From the NCBI RefSeq assembly GCF_007827045.1, contig NZ_RPFW01000009.1, positions 186,001 to 250,000 of the forward strand: 64,000 nt of DNA, in the 5' to 3' direction. The stretch's first letter is position 1, and each line of letters starts with the position of its first letter. Made by a program: the position numbers and the translations under genes. Shown piece after piece: positions 27,704 to 38,388 of the stretch. The notes under the pieces are model-generated. The model ran no database searches and was not told the origin of the DNA. It saw nothing but the letters and a program-made list of their open reading frames with translations. The stretch is from Trebonia kvetii. Its GTDB lineage: Bacteria; Actinomycetota; Actinomycetes; Streptosporangiales; Streptosporangiaceae.

Positions 27704-29416
27704 TCAGCGGCGGACGTACAGCTTGCTGTCGCCGTAGCCGGGGAACGCCGCGATCTGCCTGAAGTGGCCGTCGAACCAGGTCTGCAGGCCCGCCGTCCAC
27801 GGGATGCGCGCGGGTGCGCCTGCCGAGAGCCACACGTAGCGCGCCTGCCCGAAGATCTTCTCCCAGCCCGCGACCACAGCCGCCGTTTGCCCGGCACCGC
27901 CCTGCGGTGATACGCCGCCGCTGAGCGCGAGCGTGGTGGCAAGCGAGTCCACGACGTCCGGGCAGCCGGGGCCAGGAGCGGTGAACCGGTTCGCGGCGAT
28001 CGCGAACGACACCTGATCGGCGACCAGGCACGATCCCTTCGGTATCAGCGCCGACGCGACCGCGGGGCTGTCCGGCACGTGCGCGCCGGACAATTCACGT
28101 GCCTCGGCCGCGCCGGCCGCGACGATCACCACCGCGATCGCGGCCGCGAGCACCCGTCGTGCACGGGCGCCGCGCAGCGGGCCGGCCAGGGCGCCGATGG
28201 CGGCACCCGCGGTGATGGCGATCCACGGCGCGGGGAAGTCGGGGTAGTGGTAGAAGAACGCCGAGTAGCCCAGGATCGCCGCGGCCGCGGCGGCGGCGGT
28301 GACCAGGGCGAACCACTCAAGCGGCGTCCGTCGGCGCGGCACGATGAGGTAGCCGGCGGCGATCACCACGATCGCGATGGCGGCCACCGCGTACGCCTTC
28401 CAGCCGGCCGCGACGATGTGCGTCGAGGCCTCGGCGCCCATGGAGAACAGCGTGTGGCCGGTAGTCCCAGGCACGGTGAGCTTCCCGCTCCTGCTCAGGA
28501 CGTCGATCAGCCCGGTCAGGTGCGCGAGCCGCAGCGACACCGGCGTGTACTCGCCGACCCGGCTGACCTGGTATAGCAGCGTCTGGTGCACGAACGCGCC
28601 CGGCGCGGCCAGGGCGAACGGCCCGGCGAGCACCGCGAAGCCGCCAACGGAACCGCCGAGCAAGGCGCCGCCGCGCCGCAGTCGCGACGCACCGGGCTCA
28701 GGCCGCGCGATGAGACACACCGCGAGCAGCGCCGCCGCGGGGATCGCGGCCCAGAACTTGATCGCGACGCCACAGCCGAGCGCCACCCCCGCCACGGCGA
28801 GCCAGCGCGGGCTGGCCAGGCGCCCCTCCCGGAAGGCCGCGGTCGCCGCGAGCAGGCAGGCCAGGTTCATCCATGGTTCCAGCAGCAGCGTCCGCGCGGC
28901 GAGGATGTCGGCGGGGTACACCGCGAGCAGGCCAGCGGTCACCGCGCAGACCAGTGCGCCGCGGTGCCGCACAAGACGGCCGGCCAGCGGCACGCAGGCG
29001 GTGCTTGCCAGCACGCTGAGCAGGCGGGCCACCGCCAGGCCGCCGGCCTGCGAGGTCAGCGAGCCGATCAGCGCGCCTGGCAGCCCGACCACGATGATCC
29101 CCGGGGGCTGGACGAACGCGTAGTCCTTGTACGGCATCGCGCCATGCAGCAGCCGCAGCGCCGCGCCGAGGTAGACACCGTCGTCATATTCGACCTGGCC
29201 CGAGGTCAGGAAGCCGGGCCTGGTGACCAGGAACAGCCGCAGCGCGAGCGCGAGCGCCGTCGCGGCGAGGATGACAAGGCCGGCCGACGACGGCACGCGG
29301 AGCAGGAACCCGCGGCCCGCCGCGCCGGCGCCCTCCCGGGCGCTGCCCGCGCCGTCCGGTCCGCCGCCCGCGCTGCCGACGGGCGTACCGTCCTTCGCGC
29401 GACGGACAGCGGGCAT
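27704..29416 (-). CDS. GT-C type membrane glycosyltransferase (GT39/ArnT-like)
   Basis: 570-residue integral membrane protein. After a short basic N-terminus, a first helix (~44-64) leads to an extracytoplasmic loop with YDDG (D78-D79) and PYKDYAFVQPPG, the acidic-loop signature of dolichyl/polyprenyl-phosphate-dependent sugar or mannosyl transferases. About ten further helices follow, then a soluble C-terminal domain (from ~455). It probably transfers a sugar from a polyprenyl-phosphate donor to a protein or lipid outside the membrane. ATG at 29416 is chosen because it directly precedes the first helix; the frame further upstream overlaps the alkD-like gene. Confidence 0.8.
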   Translation of the reverse strand: MPAVRRAKDGTPVGSAGGGPDGAGSAREGAGAAGRGFLLRVPSSAGLVILAATALALALRLFLVTRPGFLTSGQVEYDDGVYLGAALRLLHGAMPYKDYAFVQPPGIIVVGLPGALIGSLTSQAGGLAVARLLSVLASTACVPLAGRLVRHRGALVCAVTAGLLAVYPADILAARTLLLEPWMNLACLLAATAAFREGRLASPRWLAVAGVALGCGVAIKFWAAIPAAALLAVCLIARPEPGASRLRRGGALLGGSVGGFAVLAGPFALAAPGAFVHQTLLYQVSRVGEYTPVSLRLAHLTGLIDVLSRSGKLTVPGTTGHTLFSMGAEASTHIVAAGWKAYAVAAIAIVVIAAGYLIVPRRRTPLEWFALVTAAAAAAAILGYSAFFYHYPDFPAPWIAITAGAAIGALAGPLRGARARRVLAAAIAVVIVAAGAAEARELSGAHVPDSPAVASALIPKGSCLVADQVSFAIAANRFTAPGPGCPDVVDSLATTLALSGGVSPQGGAGQTAAVVAGWEKIFGQARYVWLSAGAPARIPWTAGLQTWFDGHFRQIAAFPGYGDSKLYVRR

Positions 29417-29529
29417 AGGAACGCTCCGGGGTGGCACGGGAACTGGTGGACTGGAGGGGCCCAATTTACCATCGCAGGCAGCGTCGCCCGGGCCGACCAT
29501 GGCATCACGCGGGCCAGCCAGGGGCGGAC

Positions 29530-30288
29530 CTACCGGCGGGCGCGGCGCAGTTCCAGGTGGGCCTTCGTCTCGGGGGGTAGGTACCTGGCGGCCTCGCGGA
29601 AGGTGACACCCGATATCTCGGCTACGTGATCTTCCGTCCAGGTCGCGACCCAATTAGGGTCCTGGCGGGAGATCTCCCTAAGCACCCAGCCGATCGCCTT
29701 GCGGATGAAGAACTCCCGTTCGGCGAGCATCGGGTCGGTGTAGCGGACGAACCGGCGCAGGTCGGGCTGGTCGGCGCGGATGCCTGGCATCAATGCGAGC
29801 AGTGCCGAACGGCGTACCCAGAAGTCCCCGTCGACCGCCCAGGTGTCGATTCGTTCCCACGACGACGCGTCGCGCAAGGCGACGGCGCCCGCGATGTTCC
29901 CCGCCAGCGGGTCCACGTACGCCCAGGTGCGTGCGTCGCGGATCAGCCGCTCGATGGTCGCCAGATCCGCGGCGGCCAGCCGCGTGACAGCCAGCTGGAG
30001 AATCTGGATCGCCGCGGCCCGGCGTTCATGCACGGGCTCCTGCCATAGGGCGAGTGCCCAGGCCACGGCGGTCTCCCTGTCGAGCCGGACACCGCGCTTG
30101 CCGTGGGCTGCGAGGTGATCCTTGACTGCCGCCTTGACCACGCGGCGGATGTCAGGCATGGCGACGCCGATGAATTCAAGCTCGCTCTTGAGGTACCGCT
30201 TTTCCTGCGCGGCTCGTGCCGTCGAACCGAACGGACGCAGCGCTTGCGTGAGGGTCGCGGCAGTGGCATCCGGATCGAATCCATCCAC
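29530..30288 (-). CDS. AlkD-like HEAT-repeat DNA alkylation repair protein
   Basis: 252 residues built of HEAT-like helix pairs: AQEKRYLKSELEFIGVAMPDIRRVVK, AVAWALALWQEPVHERRAAAIQIL and EREFFIRKAIGWVLREISRQDP are typical of the AlkD family of 3-/7-methyl purine glycosylases. The family acts on alkylated DNA without base flipping. ATG at 30288. It is convergent with a small membrane ORF region and 113 bases from the glycosyltransferase start. No ada/alk genes are close. Confidence 0.9.
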   Translation of the reverse strand: MDGFDPDATAATLTQALRPFGSTARAAQEKRYLKSELEFIGVAMPDIRRVVKAAVKDHLAAHGKRGVRLDRETAVAWALALWQEPVHERRAAAIQILQLAVTRLAAADLATIERLIRDARTWAYVDPLAGNIAGAVALRDASSWERIDTWAVDGDFWVRRSALLALMPGIRADQPDLRRFVRYTDPMLAEREFFIRKAIGWVLREISRQDPNWVATWTEDHVAEISGVTFREAARYLPPETKAHLELRRARR

Positions 30289-30309
30289 GGCCCCACCCTA
30301 CGCACGGCT

Positions 30310-30612
30310 GACGCTGCGACAGGCTTAGTTGGCACCCTCATCGCCGGCGTACTGCTGTACGTGGAGGAGGACCAGGGCAGCGGCTGGTTCGAGTGGCGGT
30401 ACCTGCCGGTGTGGGAGGCCGGGTGCGCGGGCGGCGGGCTGGCCGGTGCGCTGGACCGGCATCCCGCGTGGCAGTGCCTGTACTGGGTCGTCGTCGGCGT
30501 CCAGTTCGCCGCGATGCTCATGGGGGCCGCCTGCGTGGGGCGGTGGATCCTGGCCGGCTGGCGGGCCGCCGAGAAGGCGTCGCCGGACAGCACCGACTGC
30601 GCCACTGGTTGA
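30310..30612 (+). CDS. Small membrane protein, start uncertain
   Basis: A plus-strand frame across 30310-30612 reads GLVGTLIAGVLLYV, then a Trp-rich segment (WFEWRYLPVWEAGCAG) and a clear membrane helix (CLYWVVVGVQFAAMLMGAAC) with a basic flank. Composition argues for a real two-helix membrane protein. No good start is visible: GTG 30361 lacks a ribosome site, and the ATG at 30103 lies deep in the opposite-strand alkD-like gene. It may be a 5'-truncated remnant. A strong terminator follows. Confidence 0.4.
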   Translation, partial: DAATGLVGTLIAGVLLYVEEDQGSGWFEWRYLPVWEAGCAGGGLAGALDRHPAWQCLYWVVVGVQFAAMLMGAACVGRWILAGWRAAEKASPDSTDCATG

Positions 30613-30647
30613 TAACAGCAACAGGCGCGGAGCGTGACCGGGGGCTG

Positions 30648-30684
30648 ACTGGACGGCGGGCGCGCTCGCGGCCCGCCGTCCAGT
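30648..30684. terminator. Terminator hairpin
   Basis: Perfect 14-bp arms ACTGGACGGCGGGC (30648-30661) and GCCCGCCGTCCAGT (30671-30684) around a nine-base loop, between convergent reading frames. Likely bidirectional terminator. Confidence 0.7.
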
Positions 30685-30693
30685 GTCGCCGGG

Positions 30694-31980
30694 TCAGTTG
30701 TTCGCGGAGACCGGCACGGTCACGTCGATGAACGTGTTAGAGCCCAGGCCGAACGCCTTAACCGGCTTGCTCAGCCAGATGCCGAAGTGGTTGTCGTAGA
30801 TGAGATTGCGCGCGATCTTGACGCGGACCTTCACGCCACCGGAGAACACGAGTACGCCGGTCGTTTCCTTGTCCTGCGGGCTTGCCGGGAAGTCGAGCGG
30901 GTCGCCGCCGGTGTTGTTCTCGCCGATGACGTTGTCGACGATCCTGTTGCCGTTCAGGTCCTCGAACTGTGTCTTGCCGATGGTGTGCGCGTGCATCGTG
31001 ACGCCGGACAATTCGTTGCCGGCGATGAAGTTGCCTTCGACCAGATTGTCGTAGGACGCGGTGCCAGGACCCGCGTTGGCGAACAGCACTCCGGCGCCCT
31101 CACCCTTGAGTCCATTGTCGGTGACCACGTTTTTCCGTATGACGTTCCGGTAGACGCCCGCGACCGAGGGCTGCGGCACGCCGTTGGCGTTGAGCGCTCC
31201 CGGGTTGTGCCCGGGAACGGTGATCCCGCAGTCCGCGGCGTTTTGCGTCACGACGTTGCCCTCGACCAGGTTGTTGTGCGTGGGCCCGATGTCGTCGCTG
31301 AGCAATACGCCGCCGGAGTTAAAGGCGATGAAATTGTCGCGGATCGCCGAGAAGGCGACGTTACCGGCGAAGTGAACGCCCTCGCCGCAGTCACCGGGCA
31401 CCTGCCCCTGTGCCGCGCACTGGAAGTACGTCGACTGTGGTGGGACACCGCCGCCCAGGTCGTTGTGGACGACGGCGTTGTGGGCGATCACGATGCTGGA
31501 CAGGGGACCGCTCAGTCCAGCGGCCAGGACTCCCTCACCCTCGGCGTGCTGGATAATGAATCCCTTCAGCGTGACGTGGGAGCTCACGACGATCACCGCC
31601 GCGAAGATGACCTGCTGCCCGAGCCCGCGCAGGGTGATGGTGAACGTCGGCGTGACGCCCGACTGGTCGATGGTCGCGTGCTGGCCGACGAGCGATACCG
31701 GCTTGGATATCACGACCTGCTCGTGATATGTCCCGGCGCATACGATGATGGTCGCACCGTCGGGTGCGGTATTGATTGCGGACTGAATGGTGCTGAATCC
31801 TGCGGAATGGCAAGATTTGCCGTCGTTATTCTGGTTGCCCGATGGTGCCACGAAGAGCGTCTTGCCACTGAACCATTGCGCGCTGGCGGACGCCACTCCC
31901 GCCTGTGCCACCAGCGCACCGACGGCCAGCACGGGCGCTACCAGCGCACCGGCCAGCCGGATAAACCGGTTGGATATCAT
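30694..31980 (-). CDS. Secreted right-handed beta-helix protein
   Basis: 428 residues. A Sec-type signal peptide covers ~1-33 (basic start, long hydrophobic run, ASASA end). The mature part opens with TLFVAPSGNQNNDGKSC and FSTIQSAINTAPDGATIIVCAGTYHEQV, the start of pectate-lyase-like/NosD beta-helices, followed by many parallel-beta-helix turns with Asn ladders (NLVEGNVVTQN, NVIRKNVVTDN, NRIVDNVIGEN). It probably binds or cleaves a polysaccharide outside the cell; no catalytic set can be named. ATG at 31980 is preferred, with GGGGGGG upstream, over an earlier in-frame start. Confidence 0.85.
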   Translation of the reverse strand: MISNRFIRLAGALVAPVLAVGALVAQAGVASASAQWFSGKTLFVAPSGNQNNDGKSCHSAGFSTIQSAINTAPDGATIIVCAGTYHEQVVISKPVSLVGQHATIDQSGVTPTFTITLRGLGQQVIFAAVIVVSSHVTLKGFIIQHAEGEGVLAAGLSGPLSSIVIAHNAVVHNDLGGGVPPQSTYFQCAAQGQVPGDCGEGVHFAGNVAFSAIRDNFIAFNSGGVLLSDDIGPTHNNLVEGNVVTQNAADCGITVPGHNPGALNANGVPQPSVAGVYRNVIRKNVVTDNGLKGEGAGVLFANAGPGTASYDNLVEGNFIAGNELSGVTMHAHTIGKTQFEDLNGNRIVDNVIGENNTGGDPLDFPASPQDKETTGVLVFSGGVKVRVKIARNLIYDNHFGIWLSKPVKAFGLGSNTFIDVTVPVSANN

Positions 31981-32131
31981 GCTTCCCCCCCGAAAGCCGC
32001 GCGAATTACCGGAACCAGCGGCCGGCGGAATGGCGCCGTTTCCGTGCGCCGCCGCGCCGCTCGCTATATCGGAGAGTAGCACCGAGGATACCGAGGGTTA
32101 TGATAATCATGTCCCGCGGTATCAGGGACGC

Positions 32132-34450
32132 TTAGCCCACGGCAGGCGGGACTGACCGCTCCAGGCGGATAATCACCGACTTGGACGTCGGGGTGTTGCT
32201 GATCGCAGCGGTGGAGTCCAGCGGCACAAGCGCGTTCGCCTCGGGGAAGTAGGCGGCCGCGCAGCCGGCCGGCGTGGGGTACTCGACCACGCGGAAGGCC
32301 GGCGCGCGGCGCTCGCCGTCGGACCAGACACTGACCAGGTCCACCAGGTCGCCGTCGCGCAGGCCGCGCTCGGCCAGGTCCTCGCCGGAGACAAAGACGA
32401 CGCGGCGGCCGCCGTGCACGCCGCGGTAGCGGTCGTCGAGCCCGTACACGGTGGTGTTGAACTGGTCGTGCGAGCGCAGCGTCTGCAGCAGCAGGTGACC
32501 GGGCGGCACCCGGACGGCGCTCACCGCGTTGACCGTGAACCGCGCCTTCCCCGATGGCGTGGCGAACGTCAGCGAGTCGCGCGGCGGCCGGGGCATCGTG
32601 AAGCCGCCTGGCTGGCTGACCCGTGCGTCGTAGTCGGCGCAGCCGTCGACGACGTTCGCGATGTGCCCGCGGATCACCGAGTAGTCGCCGCCCATCGCGG
32701 ACCAGCCAAGCTCGTCGCCGAACAGTTCCGCAGCGAGCCCGGTGATGATCGCCACCTCGCTGCGCAGTTCCGTGGACGCGGGGGCGAGGCGGCCGCGGGA
32801 GGCGTGCACCACGCTCATCGAGTCCTCGACGGTGACGTACTGCTCGCCGCTCGCTTGCCTGTCGCGCTCGGTGCGTCCCAGGCACGGCAGGATCAGCGCC
32901 TCGCGTCCGGTGAGCACGTGCGAGCGGTTCAGCTTGGTCGCGACGTGCACGGTGAGGTCGCAGCGCCGCAGGCCGGCCGCGGTGACCTCGCTGTCCGGGG
33001 CAGCGGAGGCGAAGTTGCCGCCGAGGGCGAAGAACACGCCGACCTTGCCGTCGCGCATCGCCCTGATCGAGTCCACCACGTCCCAGCCGTGCGCGCGCGG
33101 CGGGTCGAACCCGAACTCGTCGCGCAGCCGGTCGAGGAACGCGTCGGGCATCTTCTCCCAGACGCCCATGCTCCGGTCGCCCTGCACGTTGCTGTGCCCG
33201 CGCACCGGGCACGGGCCCGCGCCGGGCCGTCCGATGTTGCCGCGAAGCAGCAGGAAGTTCATCACCTCGCGGATGGTCCCGACCGCGTTCGCGTGCTGCG
33301 TCAGGCCCATCGCCCAGCAGACGATGATCGACTCGGCGGCGGTGACGTCGTCGGCGAACTCCTCGATCCGCGACCGGGACAGCCCGCTCAGCCGCTCCAC
33401 GTCGGCCCAGTCCAGGGCGCGCCACCCGGTGGCGGCCGCCTCGAACCCCTCGGTGTATGCATCGATGAACGCGTGGTCGAGCACCGGGCCGGCGGCTCCG
33501 CCGCCCGCGAGGATGGCGTCGGCGTCGTCCCGTGCCAGTAGCGCCTTGTTGACCCCGGCGAACAGCGCCAGGTCGCCGTTGACCCGCACCCGCAGGAAGC
33601 GGTCGGCCAGCTTGGTGCCGTGGCCGGCAAGCCCGCTGGCCTTCTGCGGGTTCTTGAACCGGAGCAGCCCGGCCTCGGGCAGCGGGTTGACCGCGACGAT
33701 CTTCGCGCCGCGCTTCTTCGCCTCCTCCAGGGCGGCGAGCATCCGCGGGTGGTTGGTGCCGGGGTTCTGCCCGACGACGACGATGAGGCCCGCGTGCTCG
33801 GAGAGGTCCTCGAGGGTGACCGTGCCCTTGCCGAGGCCGATCGTCTCGGTGAGCGCGGCGCCGCTCGACTCGTGGCACATGTTGGAGCAGTCGGGCAGGT
33901 TGTTGGTGCCGAGCCTGCGGGCGAGCAGCTGATAGGCGAAGGCGGCCTCGTTGCTCGCCCGGCCGCTGGTGTAGAAGACGGCGCGGTTCGGGTCGTCGAG
34001 TGCCCGCAGCCGGGAGGCGATCAGGCGCAGCGCCTCGTCCCAGCCAATGGGCCGGTAGTGTGTGGCTCCCTCGGCCAGGTACATCGGCTCGGTGAGCCGC
34101 CCGTTAGCCTCCAGCCAGTGGCCGGTTTGCTCGCGCAGGAACGCGACGGAGTGCGCGCGGAAGAAGGCGGCGTCCGCCCGCTTCCTGGTGGCCTCCCAGG
34201 CGACGGCCTTGGCGCCGTTCTCGCAGAACTCAGCGTGCTTGCGATCGGCAGCGGCCGGGTCGCCCCAGGCGCAGGACGGGCAGTCGAAGCCGTCGGCCTG
34301 GTTGACCCGCAGCAGCGTCCGCACCGAGCGGGCCGCGCCCATCTCGCCAAGCGCGTAGCGCATCGATACGGCGACCCCGGGGACTCCCACGGCGGACGTC
34401 TCCGGCTCGCCGATCGTCATATTCCGGTCATCGCCCCTCACATCACCCAT
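32132..34450 (-). CDS. FdhF/YdeP-family molybdopterin oxidoreductase
   Basis: 772-residue member of the DMSO reductase superfamily, FdhF/YdeP branch. Near the N-terminus C57 and C60 lie in CPSCAWGDP. Molybdopterin-binding features include NMCHESSG, VVVGQNPGTNHPRML and GNIGRPGAGPCPVRGHSNVQG; the C-terminal domain contains a molydop-binding fold (LLLQTLRSHDQFNTTVYG). Members have been linked to formate metabolism or acid resistance, but the substrate is not known. ATG 34450 is used; ATG 34420 is an alternative. It follows moeA-like and fdhD genes in the same direction, which supply cofactor insertion and sulfuration. Confidence 0.9.
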   Translation of the reverse strand: MGDVRGDDRNMTIGEPETSAVGVPGVAVSMRYALGEMGAARSVRTLLRVNQADGFDCPSCAWGDPAAADRKHAEFCENGAKAVAWEATRKRADAAFFRAHSVAFLREQTGHWLEANGRLTEPMYLAEGATHYRPIGWDEALRLIASRLRALDDPNRAVFYTSGRASNEAAFAYQLLARRLGTNNLPDCSNMCHESSGAALTETIGLGKGTVTLEDLSEHAGLIVVVGQNPGTNHPRMLAALEEAKKRGAKIVAVNPLPEAGLLRFKNPQKASGLAGHGTKLADRFLRVRVNGDLALFAGVNKALLARDDADAILAGGGAAGPVLDHAFIDAYTEGFEAAATGWRALDWADVERLSGLSRSRIEEFADDVTAAESIIVCWAMGLTQHANAVGTIREVMNFLLLRGNIGRPGAGPCPVRGHSNVQGDRSMGVWEKMPDAFLDRLRDEFGFDPPRAHGWDVVDSIRAMRDGKVGVFFALGGNFASAAPDSEVTAAGLRRCDLTVHVATKLNRSHVLTGREALILPCLGRTERDRQASGEQYVTVEDSMSVVHASRGRLAPASTELRSEVAIITGLAAELFGDELGWSAMGGDYSVIRGHIANVVDGCADYDARVSQPGGFTMPRPPRDSLTFATPSGKARFTVNAVSAVRVPPGHLLLQTLRSHDQFNTTVYGLDDRYRGVHGGRRVVFVSGEDLAERGLRDGDLVDLVSVWSDGERRAPAFRVVEYPTPAGCAAAYFPEANALVPLDSTAAISNTPTSKSVIIRLERSVPPAVG

Positions 34451-34572
34451 ATCGGTAAACCCTAGGGGCTGCGGCGGGCCGCCCTTCGGCCTCCCCGGTC
34501 CTGAGCCGCGTGCGCGCGGAAACCTAATCGTGCAGCCACACGGCGGCACGCGTCCGAGGGGCGGCGCACGGG

Positions 34573-35964
34573 TTACCGGGCAATGTCCGCGACGGGCAGC
34601 ACCGCGATCTCGGTGCCCGCCGCGAAGTCGACCCGGTCCCGGCCGGCCGGGACCTGCCACCACGCGTCGGCGCGGGCGAGCTGGCTGATAGTGCCGGCAC
34701 CCCGCCTGGCCGGCGTGGCGAGCGGCAGTTCGCCGCGCTCACCGTGGTCGCTGAGTGTGACGAGCACCCAGTTCTCCGCCTCGGGCCGACCGGTCCAGTC
34801 ACGGTCGAGCCGCGCGCGGATCGTCGTCCTGGCCGGCGTGTGCCCGGTGAGCACGCCGAGCAGCGGGACGGCGAACAGCTCGAAGATGACCGCCGCGGCG
34901 AGCGGATAGCCGGGCAGCCCGATGGCCGGCGCGATCGCGGCCCGGTCCGCCGCCTTGGCTCCGGTGGGCCGCTTGACGTGGCCGAGGATGGCGGGATGGC
35001 CGGGTCGGACCGCGACGCCGGCCACCGCCACGCCGCCGACCTGGGCGAGTACCGCGGCGGCGTGGTCGCCGCGGCCGCGGCTCGACCCGGCGATGATGAG
35101 CACCAGGTCCGCGCCCGCCGCGGCCCGGTGCAACTCGGCCGCCAGGGAGTCCGGGTCGTCGGGCACGATCGGGCCGACCTCGGCCAGCGCGCCGAGCTGG
35201 CGGCAGCGCGCGGCGAGCATGATCGAGTTGGTGTCGATGATGTCGCCGCGCCGCAGCGGCTCACCCGCGGGCCGGATCTCGTCGCCCGTCGGGATGATCG
35301 CGACGACCGGCCGCCGGGTAACCACGAGTGTCGCGTGCCCCGCCGCCGCGGCGGCGGCCAGGTCGCCTGGCCGCAGGAGCCGCCCGGCGGGTAGCAGCTC
35401 CTCGCCGGCCGCGAAGTCCTCACCGGCGGTCCGCACGTGCTGCCCGGCCGTGGCCAGCGGGGCCGCGGCGTCCGGGCCCGCCGCGATGAGCACGCTGCCG
35501 TCTCCCTGCGGCAGCAACCGCTCCCTAACGACCACCGTGTCCAGGCCGTCCGGCATCGGGTCACCGGTGTCGATCCACTCGAACGCGCCGGCCGGCAGCC
35601 GGATAGCACCGGCGCGAGCGTCCAGGTCCTGCGCGTCCAGGTCGTCGGCGCCGCCCGTGCCGGCCGGGGCGACCGTGCCGCCGACGGCCGGGGCGATCGG
35701 CAGGCCGGCGGCGCGCACCGCGATCCCGTCCATGGCGGCGCAGTCGCAGCGCGGCGACGGCCAGCGGGCGGTCACCGCGGCGGCGGCGACGCGGCCCAGT
35801 GCCTCGTCGAGCGGGACCCGTTCGCTGTCACCAAGCTCGCCGGGCAGGCCGGGCGGGCTGGCCCGGCCGGACCGCGCCGGCCAGCCAGCCCCGCCAAGCG
35901 AGTCAAGCCAGCGCTGGTAGGCGACGTCGGGCAGTGCCAGGCTCCCGCCGCCGGTCAGGCCCAC
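34573..35964 (-). CDS. MoeA-like molybdopterin molybdotransferase
   Basis: 463 residues. MoeA inserts molybdate into adenylylated molybdopterin. Seen are CAAMDGIAV near 75, IIPTGDEI, a Mo-nucleotide-binding domain and GLPGYPLAAAVIFELF. In place of the common GGVSVGD loop it has AGSSRGRGD, as found in divergent MoeA-like proteins. A C-terminal domain IV follows. It lies between fdhD and the FdhF-like gene, each spaced about 120 bases, all on the minus strand; co-expression and dedication to that oxidoreductase are likely. Confidence 0.87.
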   Translation of the reverse strand: MGLTGGGSLALPDVAYQRWLDSLGGAGWPARSGRASPPGLPGELGDSERVPLDEALGRVAAAAVTARWPSPRCDCAAMDGIAVRAAGLPIAPAVGGTVAPAGTGGADDLDAQDLDARAGAIRLPAGAFEWIDTGDPMPDGLDTVVVRERLLPQGDGSVLIAAGPDAAAPLATAGQHVRTAGEDFAAGEELLPAGRLLRPGDLAAAAAAGHATLVVTRRPVVAIIPTGDEIRPAGEPLRRGDIIDTNSIMLAARCRQLGALAEVGPIVPDDPDSLAAELHRAAAGADLVLIIAGSSRGRGDHAAAVLAQVGGVAVAGVAVRPGHPAILGHVKRPTGAKAADRAAIAPAIGLPGYPLAAAVIFELFAVPLLGVLTGHTPARTTIRARLDRDWTGRPEAENWVLVTLSDHGERGELPLATPARRGAGTISQLARADAWWQVPAGRDRVDFAAGTEIAVLPVADIAR

Positions 35965-36081
35965 GGCTCACCACCGCTGGGCTGCCCGGCCGTCCGTGGG
36001 TACCGTTCGTCGCGCATCCGCCGTGCGCTGCTCCTCGGGTTGGCGTTCATGGCACCGGTCCGCGATCGCACTGGTCCCGCG

Positions 36082-36930
36082 TCACACCGCTACCCGCTGC
36101 GCGCCCGCGTAGACGTTCATCGACTGGCCGCGCAGGAAGCCGATCAGCGTCAGTCCCGCCTCCTGCGCCAGGTCAGCCGCGAGCGACGACGGCGCGGACA
36201 CCGCGGCGAGCAGCGGAATCCCCGCGAGCACCGCCTTCTGTGCCAGCTCGAACGAGGCGCGGCCGGACACCAGCAGCGCGCAGCCGCTCAGCGGCAGCTT
36301 GTCCTGGAGCACCGCCCAGCCGACGATCTTGTCGACCGCGTTGTGCCGCCCGACGTCCTCGCGCACCGCGAGCAGCTCGCCGGACGCGGTGAACAGCCCG
36401 GCCGCGTGCAGCCCGCCGGTGGCGGAGAACACCCGCTGCGCCTCGCGCAGCCGGTCGGGCAGCGTGGTCAGCACGGCGGGGTCGAACATGGAACCGTCGG
36501 CGGACAGCGGCGTGCGCGGCAGCAGGCGGATGTCGTCGATCGAGGTCTTGCCGCAGACGCCGCAGGCCGAGGTGGTCATGAAGTTCCGCCGCGCGCCCAG
36601 CGTCACCTCGGCGCCTGGCGCGAGCGTGATGTCGACGATGTTGCCGATTTCGTCGTCGGTGTGGTCCAGGTGACCGCAGGTCGTCCCGTCGCATATCTTC
36701 ATCGCTGCGATGTCGTCGCGGCCGCGCACGATCCCCTCGCCAACCAGGAATCCAGCCGCGAGCTCCACGTCGTCACCCGGCGTCCGCATCGTCATGGTGA
36801 GCGCGGTCCCGTCCACCCGGATGCCGAGCGGCTCCTCGGCGGCGAGCAGGTCGGCCCTGGCCGCCGCCGACACGCCGGTCTCGGTCACCGTGACCCGGGT
36901 GATCCGCCGCCGCGCCGTCCGCCCTGCCAC
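36082..36930 (-). CDS. fdhD: Formate dehydrogenase accessory sulfurtransferase
   Basis: FdhD passes sulfur from cysteine desulfurase to the molybdenum cofactor of formate dehydrogenases. The conserved pair C123 and C126 is in TSACGVCGKTSIDDI; FSATGGLHAAGLF and VREDVGRHNAVDKIVG are family hallmarks. GTG at 36930 gives 282 residues, close to the norm, and begins just before the usual ARRRITRV segment; an ATG at 37104 adds 58 Arg/Pro-rich residues. No ribosome site separates the two options. First gene of the fdhD-moeA-like-fdhF-like set. Confidence 0.92.
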   Translation of the reverse strand: MAGRTARRRITRVTVTETGVSAAARADLLAAEEPLGIRVDGTALTMTMRTPGDDVELAAGFLVGEGIVRGRDDIAAMKICDGTTCGHLDHTDDEIGNIVDITLAPGAEVTLGARRNFMTTSACGVCGKTSIDDIRLLPRTPLSADGSMFDPAVLTTLPDRLREAQRVFSATGGLHAAGLFTASGELLAVREDVGRHNAVDKIVGWAVLQDKLPLSGCALLVSGRASFELAQKAVLAGIPLLAAVSAPSSLAADLAQEAGLTLIGFLRGQSMNVYAGAQRVAV

Positions 36931-38366
<1,436 letters not shown>

Positions 38367-38388
38367 CAGGAAAGCTGGCGATTCATCC

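Noticed and set aside
30103-30612. ATG at 30103 as the start of the small membrane protein
   Set aside because: The first 60 codons lie opposite the alkD-like coding region and read as shadow; only the last ~100 codons look like protein.
34922-35920. Plus-strand frame of 332 codons opposite the MoeA-like gene
   Set aside because: Antisense of MoeA-like; Ser/Arg/Pro-rich with no recognisable motif.
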